This document shows, piece after piece, positions 54,964 through 62,000 of a stretch of 64,000 nt of DNA. A program made the position numbers and the translations under genes. Position 1 is the stretch's first letter. Every line of letters begins with the position of its first letter. Origin of the DNA: Phycisphaerales bacterium (GTDB lineage: Bacteria; Planctomycetota; Phycisphaerae; UBA1845); NCBI GenBank assembly GCA_020353195.1, contig CP070691.1, positions 1,705,894-1,769,893 on the forward strand, given 5' to 3'. The notes below the pieces were generated by a model. The model saw only the letters and a list, made by a program, of their open reading frames with translations, had not been told where the DNA came from and searched no databases.

Positions 54964-55677
54964 TGGAACACCTCCTGTGCCCTGAGGCACAACTGAGTTT
55001 CCCTCGCCGACGCGCTAGCTGGACAGGGCGGGGATCGATGAATTACATAAGTCCACCGCGCCAGCAATCCGAAAGACAACAACCGAGCGCGGACGTAACG
55101 TGCCCTGTTGCCTGCTCCCGCCGTCGGCTCAACCCACGCCACCGGGACCGCCCCGATGATCCGGGCTGGAGATCACTGCCAAAATCCTGAACCCGGGGCC
55201 AGACGCACCAGGCGCCCGCCGCCATGGACTCAAGAACGCGTTCGCCCTGACTCTGCCGTGACCTTTACCGGTCCGCCGGCATCGCCGTCCGACTCCACCC
55301 CGCTGCCGTCAGCCAGGATGGGCCGCACTTCACCGCTCTGACCGGATGCGTCACCATCCGATCACTGAGCGCAGCGCCAAACTCTATTGGTAGGAGGTAC
55401 GGGTCGAAGGTCGCAAGACGCGGATGAAAGTATTGAGTGCGCTTGTCGCCGCAAAGCGAAAACAAGTATGGATATTGGCGTACGAAAAACCAGTATGTAT
55501 GACCGTACCCGGGATTAATACTCCAATACCCGTTTCCTCACTATCCATCTGAATTCTACTGGCACCGGCCAGACACGTCAATCAGAATCCGCGGTCTCTG
55601 CCGCAATACGACCCCGTGGCCAGTTCAGGCTCGCCCCCCTCCGAACACGCGGCGACGGCCGCCGGCCCCCGACCGCC
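54964..55677. other. 714-base intergenic region with an A/T-richer core
   Basis: The largest gene-free stretch of the window, upstream of the pseudopilin gene. The part at about 55380-55570 is visibly richer in A and T than the rest and carries several ATATTGG/AATAC words and a near-palindrome around CGGGATT...AATACCCG (about 55510-55532). A 42-codon frame at 55424-55552 is not supported by a well-placed ribosome binding site. Confidence 0.5.
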
Positions 55678-56682
55678 CTACGCCTGGAGGAGCCGCTTGG
55701 CCACTTCGATCCTGTGCAGCCTGGAGCAGCCCAGACCCCGCTCGGACGCCGCCCCAAGGTACGCCACCTTCCCTTGACGCCTGTCAACATAGGGCAGGCG
55801 CAAGGATTTCCGGGTGCGGTTGAGTAATTCCAGCCCAACTGTATCTACGGCCACCGGGTCGAAGCCGGCGATCACGATGCCGCTTTCCCAGGTCAGGTCG
55901 TCGCGCGCTTCGGGGCCGCCGTCGAACACCAGCCGCAGGGCGTTCACGATGTTCAGCTTGAGCTTGTCGCGAATCTGGGGCAGGGCGACGATGTCACCGA
56001 TGTACGGGCAGCAGTTGTTGTCGTGAAATCGGGCCGGGTGCTTTACGAGCGCGTGCGACAGATTCTTCAGACAGCCGGTCATTCCGGTGATGTTGTGCGT
56101 CTTGAGAAACGGCACGTTGATCAGTGCGGTGATCTGCCGCAGGACGGACGAGAGCCGGTCCCGACCGCTGCCGAAATCGACCTCCTCGTCGTCCCAATCC
56201 GTGGAGGGGCGCGTGGTTCCCGTGGAACCGTAGACCGTCTCCGGCACCTCAATGGGCACGATGTTCTGCGGCGCCCAACCGGCGTCCGCCAGGCAGCGGA
56301 CCAGCGCCTCGACGAACGCAGGCGTGGTTCCGAGCCCGGCAGCGCCGGACCGATTGAACTTCAGGCCGATCACGTCATCCGGTCTGAGGAACTGACGCCA
56401 CGCCTCTTTCGGGGTCGAGGTCCGAGTGAGGCGGGTGAGGCACCAATCGAGCATCTCCTTCAGCATATGCTCCTGGACGACGCGCCCCTCGACGATGTGC
56501 TCGGATCGCGCTTGGACGACCAGCGAGCGGTCGGGGCGCGCGCCTCGCTGCGCCGGCGGCGTCCGGGCGAGCAGTCCCCGTCCGGCCGTCGCGGCCATTC
56601 CCGCGGCGGCTGCGGTAGCGCCCGCCAGGAAGGTCCGACGCGACAGGTTAGGCTCACCCTGCGTTGTCCCGGAGTCGCCCAC
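55678..56682 (-). CDS. DUF362 protein with Tat signal
   Basis: A 334-residue protein of the DUF362 family. The N-terminus LSRRTFLAGATAAAAGMAA is a twin-arginine signal. The DUF362 domain shows DDVIGLKFNRSGAAGLGTTP, ALINVPFLKTHNITGMTGCLKN and GIVIAGFDPVAVDTVGLELL. These proteins often occur with iron-sulfur domains, but no CxxC cluster is present here. GTG 56682 is chosen because it puts the RR about 15 residues from the start; an extension to 57315 is not credible as it overlaps the divergent pyrophosphorylase gene. Function unknown. Confidence 0.83.
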   Translation of the reverse strand: MGDSGTTQGEPNLSRRTFLAGATAAAAGMAATAGRGLLARTPPAQRGARPDRSLVVQARSEHIVEGRVVQEHMLKEMLDWCLTRLTRTSTPKEAWRQFLRPDDVIGLKFNRSGAAGLGTTPAFVEALVRCLADAGWAPQNIVPIEVPETVYGSTGTTRPSTDWDDEEVDFGSGRDRLSSVLRQITALINVPFLKTHNITGMTGCLKNLSHALVKHPARFHDNNCCPYIGDIVALPQIRDKLKLNIVNALRLVFDGGPEARDDLTWESGIVIAGFDPVAVDTVGLELLNRTRKSLRLPYVDRRQGKVAYLGAASERGLGCSRLHRIEVAKRLLQA

Positions 56683-56860
56683 AGCTCGAATCCGTGTTGA
56701 CAGTCTTGCGGACCAGCCCTTAAGTATCGGCTCGGCGCGGCACCACGGTTTATCTGCAGGTGGGATTGGGCTTGCCATTCGCGGGCCGCAATCGGGAGCG
56801 TGGGGGCAGCGGCGAGTACTCAGCACCCGTCGAACGGGGTGATCTGGAGCAGGAGGTGCC

Positions 56861-58273
56861 GTGAACATCGACGATATCCGAGCATTGCTTCGCGGATGCG
56901 ACCAGACCCATTTGTTGCGGTTTTGGGATGATCTCAGTGCCCGGCAGCGGGAAGAGCTGATCGGCGACCTGCTGCGAGTGGACTTTGAGCAGGTCGCGCG
57001 TCTGATCCCCACCCATGTGCAGAGAGTCCCGGACGCCGCCCCGAAGGCCAGGATCGATCCTGCTCCCGTGATTACAGCGAAGCCCGGTTCGCAGAGGCAT
57101 CGGGAGGGGGCGGCCCGCGGTGCAGCGATGATCACGTCAGGCACGGTGGCGGCCCTGGTGGTGGCCGGCGGGCAGGGATCGCGGCTGGGGTTCGACGGAC
57201 CGAAAGGCATGTACCCCATCTCGCCCGTCAGGAACAAGACCCTCTTCCGGCTGTTCGCGGAATCGATCCTGGCGACGCAACGGCGGTTCGCGGGGACGGT
57301 CCCCTGGTACATCATGACCAGCGAGATGAACGATCGGGCCAGCCGCGATTACTTCGCGGCCAACAAGTACTTCGGGCTGGACTCCGACAATGTCATCTTT
57401 TTCAAACAAGGGGTCATGCCTGCAATCGGTCGCGACGGGAAGATCCTCCTGGACGACAGACATCGCGTCGCCATGTCGCCGGACGGGCACGGGGGGACGC
57501 TGCGCGCCCTCGCCTGCACCGGAGCGCTTCGGGATATGGCCACCCGGGGCATCGAGGCGGTGAGCTACTTTCAGGTGGACAATCCGCTGGTGACGCCGGT
57601 GGACCCCGTGTTCATCGGCCTGCACGACCTGACGGGGTCCGAGGCTTCCAGCCTCGCCGTGCCCAAGGCCGACGATCTGGAGAAGGTCGGCAACTTCGCC
57701 TTGGTCAACGGCAAGATATGCGTGGTGGAGTACTCCGATCTGCCCGAGCACCATGCCCGGGCGAGGAATCCCGACGGATCACGGTGGCTCGACAACGCGA
57801 GCATTGCCATCCACGTGTTTTCGCGGCGCTTCATCGAACGGCTCACCGACGACATCCATGCTGTCAAGCTGCCCTGGCACCGAGCGGTCAAGAAGGTCGC
57901 CCATGTAGATTTGGATAGCGGCCGACGGATCGAGCCCGAATCACCGAACGCGGTGAAGCTGGAGATGTTCGTGTTCGACGCGTTGCCGTTGGCGGACAAG
58001 ACGATGGTCCTGCTCGCCAAGCGGAGTGAGGTATTCAGCCCCGTCAAGAACGCGACCGGCGTGGACAGTGCGGAGACGGCACGGCGCGACATGATCCGTC
58101 GGGCGGCCGACTGGCTGCAGGGGTGCGGCGTCGCGATCCCGGCCCGCAATGACGGCGAGCCGGACGCCGTGCTGGAAATCAGCCCGCTGTATGCGCTGGA
58201 CGCCGCCCAGCTCGCCGAGAGAATCACGGACAAGCCCACCGTGCCCCCGAGCGGCACGTTGTATCTGGAGTGA
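56861..58273 (+). CDS. UDP-N-acetylhexosamine / UTP-sugar pyrophosphorylase (UAP1-like)
   Basis: A 470-residue uridylyltransferase of the eukaryotic-like UDPGP family. The nucleotide loop is ALVVAGGQGSRLGFDGPKGM, and the core continues with FRLFAESILATQRRF, SPDGHGGTLRAL (UTP side), YFQVDNPLVTPVDPVFIG and LEMFVFDALPLADK. It should make UDP-GlcNAc or a related UDP-sugar, matching the sugar operon at 13631-21352. GTG 56861 has AGGAGG seven bases upstream. Bacterial homologues of this type are frequent in Planctomycetes. Confidence 0.9.
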   Translation: MNIDDIRALLRGCDQTHLLRFWDDLSARQREELIGDLLRVDFEQVARLIPTHVQRVPDAAPKARIDPAPVITAKPGSQRHREGAARGAAMITSGTVAALVVAGGQGSRLGFDGPKGMYPISPVRNKTLFRLFAESILATQRRFAGTVPWYIMTSEMNDRASRDYFAANKYFGLDSDNVIFFKQGVMPAIGRDGKILLDDRHRVAMSPDGHGGTLRALACTGALRDMATRGIEAVSYFQVDNPLVTPVDPVFIGLHDLTGSEASSLAVPKADDLEKVGNFALVNGKICVVEYSDLPEHHARARNPDGSRWLDNASIAIHVFSRRFIERLTDDIHAVKLPWHRAVKKVAHVDLDSGRRIEPESPNAVKLEMFVFDALPLADKTMVLLAKRSEVFSPVKNATGVDSAETARRDMIRRAADWLQGCGVAIPARNDGEPDAVLEISPLYALDAAQLAERITDKPTVPPSGTLYLE

Positions 58274-58365
58274 CCCAGGTCATCACATCACCGGCACGTC
58301 CGACATGCCAAAGCGCAGCGGCCGACAGCCGGTGCCGGCGGTTGCGTGCGTGGATACGGAGGTGT

Positions 58366-59337
58366 TCAAGGAACCAGGAACGCGTCGGTGGCGGCCAATT
58401 GCACCTCGGTTCCCTCGTAGGTGGTGACGTCTCCGGCGGTCCAGATGTTGTCGCCGCCGGATCCGAGGACGGGCGAAGTGGTCCATTCGCGATGGCCATC
58501 AGCGAAGAGAACGTTCTGCCCCGTGCCGCGATGGGCCACCGTGTTGGCTTCACGGAGGTTGCCCACGCCATGGACACGCCCGCCCTCGAACAGCGGGTTG
58601 GCATCGCTGACCACCGGGACGCACAAGCGGTCCTGCAGATTGCACGTCGGGCCTGCCATGTTCTGCATGTCGTAGCTGAAGTATCGGCGGTCTGCGACAG
58701 AGGCCGCCGAGAACGCTTGTTCAGGAGGCATAACCTGGTGATCCGGCCGGGACGGACAGATCATGGCATCCGGTCTGACCAGGTGAACGCGAATCAGGAT
58801 GTGCAGGTTGCGCCGATTCGGCGAGTTCCGCAGCCAATTCACGCCCGCCCGCATGCCCGCATTGGGCAGACAGCCGTCGTTGGCCTGGGCATAGGACTGC
58901 AGCCCCGAGAAGATCGACGCCAGATTCGAGGTACATTGCGCCCGTTTGGCCAAGTAGCGCGATCGCGACAGGCTGGGCACGAACACGCCGACGAAGAACA
59001 TGATGCAGGCGGCCAGCGCCACCAACTCCGGCAGCGAGATGATGGGGCGGCGTCCTACGCCGCGGCCCTCGCCCGGCGGCAGCGCCGAGCCCGCCACCAT
59101 ACGGGGGAAGCGTCGCTGCTCAATCCGATCAAGGACGTTGTCCACCAGGTTCGCGGGCGGCGGTGGGGCCGCCCAGGTCTGCAGCGGCTCGAGAATCGCC
59201 CGGATCTTGTTCAGCTCGTCGGTCAGCCCGGGGTCCTCCCGGAGCCTCCTCTCGAGGTCACGTCGGGCCTCCTCGTCGAGTCGGCCGATCGCGTAATCGA
59301 ACAGAAGATCATAAATCGCAGGAAGTTGTGGCGCCAT
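58366..59337 (-). CDS. anti-sigma-like membrane protein fused to a pilin-like domain
   Basis: A 323-residue protein. Residues 1-95 are cytosolic and helical with the layout of an anti-sigma N-terminus (YDLLFDYAIGRLDEEARRDL, LREDPGLTDELNKIRAILE), lacking zinc-binding HxxxCxxC. Residues 99-140, ISLPELVALAACIMFFVG and VFVPSLSRSRYLAKRAQCTS, align position by position with the pseudopilin at 54049-54963 ([39 protein letters not shown]). The outer part has NDGCLPNAG, then ICPS, and AHRGTGQNVLFADGH, the H-x9-DG motif. The Gly -1 site for peptidase cleavage is missing. It lies 88 bases downstream of the ECF sigma gene and is presumably its regulator. Confidence 0.85.
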   Translation of the reverse strand: MAPQLPAIYDLLFDYAIGRLDEEARRDLERRLREDPGLTDELNKIRAILEPLQTWAAPPPPANLVDNVLDRIEQRRFPRMVAGSALPPGEGRGVGRRPIISLPELVALAACIMFFVGVFVPSLSRSRYLAKRAQCTSNLASIFSGLQSYAQANDGCLPNAGMRAGVNWLRNSPNRRNLHILIRVHLVRPDAMICPSRPDHQVMPPEQAFSAASVADRRYFSYDMQNMAGPTCNLQDRLCVPVVSDANPLFEGGRVHGVGNLREANTVAHRGTGQNVLFADGHREWTTSPVLGSGGDNIWTAGDVTTYEGTEVQLAATDAFLVP

Positions 59338-59425
59338 GCCAACGAATCCAGACAGGTCCTGCCCACCTCGTTTGCCAGGTCCGCCCGCACGGGCGGCCCA
59401 TCGGTCCCATCAACAGTACGTCCCG

Positions 59426-60031
59426 TCAGTCCGACAGGTTCTGACCCTTTTTCTGCTCGTGCCGCAAGGCCCTCCCGAACGCCCCTACCGCGGCGTGAAG
59501 GCGGCTTTTCACGGTCCCGAGGGGGATATCCAGGATCTCGGCCATCTCCTTGTAGGTGAACTGGTGGAAGTAGGCCAGGACCAGCGCCTCGCACAAGGCC
59601 GGGGGCAGCCGGTCGATTCCCCGCCGCACTGCGCGCCGCTTCTCCTCAACGTCCATCTGCTGGCCTGGCGCATGCGCCTGGTCGGCCAGAAGGTCGAGGA
59701 ATGTCTGCCCCGCGTCGTCGTCGCCGGCGATTTTCGCGTCGAGCGCGACTTCCCGCTGGCGGGAGCGGGCACGGAGCCAGTCGCGCGCCTTGTTGGCGCC
59801 GATGGTGAAGAGCCAGGGCTTGAAGCGGCGCGACAGATCAAAGCGGTCCGCCGACACGTGGACCTGCAGGAACGATTCCTGCACCACGTCGTCGGCCGCC
59901 GCTGAACTCCGGGTGAATCGAAACACGAAGTCGTACAGCTCGCGGCTGTGGCGCGTGACGATCAGGCGAAAGGCCTCGGGGTCGCCCCTGATGTGATCAG
60001 CCAACAGTTGCTCGTCGGTTCGCCTGCTCAC
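59426..60031 (-). CDS. ECF-type RNA polymerase sigma factor
   Basis: A 201-residue sigma-70 family protein of the extracytoplasmic-function class. Region 2 has AFRLIVTRHSRELYDFVFRFT and DDVVQESFLQVHVSADRFD, and PWLFTIGANKARDWLR. Region 4 has RGIDRLPPALCEALVLAYFH and TYKEMAEILDIPLGTVKSRLH, the helix-turn-helix binding the -35 element. I prefer GTG 60031 over ATG 60061 because VSRRTDEQLLADHIRGD is the usual start. The pilin-fused anti-sigma-like gene follows, so the pair is probably one operon responding to an envelope signal. Confidence 0.93.
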   Translation of the reverse strand: MSRRTDEQLLADHIRGDPEAFRLIVTRHSRELYDFVFRFTRSSAAADDVVQESFLQVHVSADRFDLSRRFKPWLFTIGANKARDWLRARSRQREVALDAKIAGDDDAGQTFLDLLADQAHAPGQQMDVEEKRRAVRRGIDRLPPALCEALVLAYFHQFTYKEMAEILDIPLGTVKSRLHAAVGAFGRALRHEQKKGQNLSD

Positions 60032-60186
60032 GGCGGGTATTGTACACCCGCGCGCAGGCACAGCCAGAGTTCGCCGTCGTGCGATCCCGGCACCGGAACG
60101 GATCGTCTCTCATGGGCAGCACCGGGCCCTGACCCGCCTGGTGTGAATAGACCAAGAGGATGAGCTGATGCCCCATCCGAGGGGTG

Positions 60187-61239
60187 TCACGATTGCAGCA
60201 CTTCGATGAGTTGGTCGGTGTTGCGGCGGAGCCAGTCCACCTTGCGGCGGACCACCTGCATGAATCGGAACCCGTGCCAGCGGCCGAACGAGCCGGTCAT
60301 GGCGATGGGAACCACGCTCTCGGCGATCAGCGCCTCGATCATCAGATGCGGAATGGCCCGGCGCTGCGGCTCGGTGAGCGGCTCCACTTTCTCGTAGGCG
60401 GACAGGAACAGATTCGCGCGCGAGTCGTCGAGGTGGTCCGGCCAGTTTTCCGGCTGATCGCCGGTCAGCATCGAGAACTGCAGCGTGCCGTTGGCGACGT
60501 CAATGATCCGTTTTGACAATCGGGCGGAGTCGTAGTCAATGATGGCGGCCACTCTGTCGTTCTTGAACAGCATGTTGCCGGGGTGCCAGTCGGAGTGGAT
60601 GACCTGGTCGGGATCCCCGTCGATCCCGAAGTTCCGGACCGCGTCCGCCGCCTGGTCGTACGCCTCGTAGAGGGTGTTGATCGTGCCCAGCAGTTCCGCC
60701 TGGTGGCCGACCACGCTTTCGTGCGGACTGATGGACGAGGGGATCGTGTTCAGGCCGGTGCGCACGGCGTTGGCATCGTGGTAGTCCCCCGTCGGGCAGT
60801 CGGGGTCGCGATCGAACCCGCGCGTCGAACGGTGGAACACGCCCAGAATCCGCCCGGCGTCGCGCGTCTCGTCGTGTGTACCGCGGTACGAATGTCCGGA
60901 AACGTACTCGAACAGTTCGTATACGCGATCGCGAAGGACGAGAACCGGCTGGGTCGGATCGTCGCAATGGGCCGGCAGCACGAGGCGGGGCAGGGGGAAC
61001 CCGTTGCCGGCCAGATGGGCTTGCAGGCGATGGGCGAACCCGATCCGGTTGAGATTCGCCCGCTCCGGATCACGGCGCTTGAGCAGGAACTTGCCTTTCG
61101 CGCAGACGATGCCGACCTTCGGGCTTCGCCGCGAACCCCGGGCGAACTCCGTGATCGACTCGATGGCGCCGAGGGAATAGTGGCTGAGCACGATGGCCAG
61201 CTCATCTGCGTCAAAGGTGTCGCGCTGTCGATCTTTCAA
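60187..61239 (-). CDS. aminoglycoside-phosphotransferase / homoserine-kinase-like kinase
   Basis: A 350-residue protein of the APH fold. The phosphate loop region is FARGSRRSPKVGIVCAKGKFLLKR, and the catalytic loop is VIHSDWHPGNMLFKNDRVAAIIDYDSAR, with HxDxxxxN and the DYD metal site. Substrates of this family vary (aminoglycosides, homoserine, choline, fructosamine); no specificity can be read here. The start is TTG 61239 with no strong ribosome site, so a slightly different start is possible. It lies head-to-head with the HD-domain gene. Confidence 0.85.
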   Translation of the reverse strand: MKDRQRDTFDADELAIVLSHYSLGAIESITEFARGSRRSPKVGIVCAKGKFLLKRRDPERANLNRIGFAHRLQAHLAGNGFPLPRLVLPAHCDDPTQPVLVLRDRVYELFEYVSGHSYRGTHDETRDAGRILGVFHRSTRGFDRDPDCPTGDYHDANAVRTGLNTIPSSISPHESVVGHQAELLGTINTLYEAYDQAADAVRNFGIDGDPDQVIHSDWHPGNMLFKNDRVAAIIDYDSARLSKRIIDVANGTLQFSMLTGDQPENWPDHLDDSRANLFLSAYEKVEPLTEPQRRAIPHLMIEALIAESVVPIAMTGSFGRWHGFRFMQVVRRKVDWLRRNTDQLIEVLQS

Positions 61240-61249
61240 GTCGAAGCTC

Positions 61250-61255
61250 TATAAT
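61250..61255 (+). promoter_or_regulatory. possible -10 box upstream of the HD protein
   Basis: A perfect TATAAT lies 134 bases before ATG 61389 in the divergent spacer. No TTGACA-like -35 is seen 16-18 bases upstream. Confidence 0.25.
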
Positions 61256-61388
61256 TGCGCCCCTGATGCCCAATGCGGGGACCTCGCTGCCGGTGGGTGG
61301 GCAGCCGGTATCGGCTCAACGGGTTCGATGATAATCGCCGGCGCGGGCAAGTCAAACCGGGGCCGCTCCCACGGCCCGGAGGTGTGGT

Positions 61389-61946
61389 ATGAATCGAGAG
61401 CAGGCCTGGAAACTACTGAACGAGTACACTCAGAACCAAGCCCTCATCAAGCACGCACTGGCGGTGGAGGCGGCCATGCGCCACTACGCCCGGCTGACCG
61501 GCGAGGACGAGGAGCGGTGGGGCGCGGTCGGGCTCATCCATGATTTCGATTACGAGCGCTGGCCGGAACCGCCCGACCACACGCGAAAAGGCGCCGAGGT
61601 GCTTCGTGCCGCCGGCGTGGATGAGGAAATCGTCGGGGCGATGCTGTCCCACGCCCACTGGAACCAGGACGAGTATCCGCTGGACAGCCCGTTGCGAAAG
61701 ACGCTGTTTGCCGTCGACGAGCTATGCGGGTTCATCATCGCGGTGGCCCTGGTGCGCCCGGAGCGTCTGAACGGAATGACCCCCAAAAGCGTCCGCAAGA
61801 AGATGAAGGACAAGCGGTTCGCCGCGGCCGTGTCACGCGAGGACATCGCCAAAGGCGCGGAGTTGCTCGGCCTCGACATCAACGAGCACATCGCCAACGG
61901 CATCGCCGCTTTGCAGACGGTTCCGCAGCAACTGGGTCTGGAGTGA
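61389..61946 (+). CDS. HD domain hydrolase
   Basis: A 185-residue soluble HD-superfamily metal-dependent hydrolase. Metal ligands appear as KHALAVEAAMRHYA, WGAVGLIHDFDYERWPEPP (HD pair) and the later HTRKGAEVL and AHWNQDEYPLDSPLRKTLFAVDEL. It resembles small HD proteins often called hydrolases or tRNA-nucleotidyltransferase-linked HD, with no other domain. ATG 61389 has GGAGG seven bases upstream. A phosphohydrolase role on a nucleotide is inferred only from the family. Confidence 0.87.
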   Translation: MNREQAWKLLNEYTQNQALIKHALAVEAAMRHYARLTGEDEERWGAVGLIHDFDYERWPEPPDHTRKGAEVLRAAGVDEEIVGAMLSHAHWNQDEYPLDSPLRKTLFAVDELCGFIIAVALVRPERLNGMTPKSVRKKMKDKRFAAAVSREDIAKGAELLGLDINEHIANGIAALQTVPQQLGLE

Positions 61947-62000
61947 TGAAGCGCCGGTTTCGAGCGGACCGCTTCCTTCGCGCCCCCGCGTCAATCGCGC

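Noticed and set aside
55424-55552. 42-codon plus-strand small ORF
   Set aside because: The only AGGAGG lies 26 bases before the ATG, too far, and the product shows no recognisable feature.
56683-57315. Upstream extension of the DUF362 gene
   Set aside because: It would overlap the start of the divergent pyrophosphorylase gene, which has a strong ribosome binding site; the Tat signal begins after 56682.
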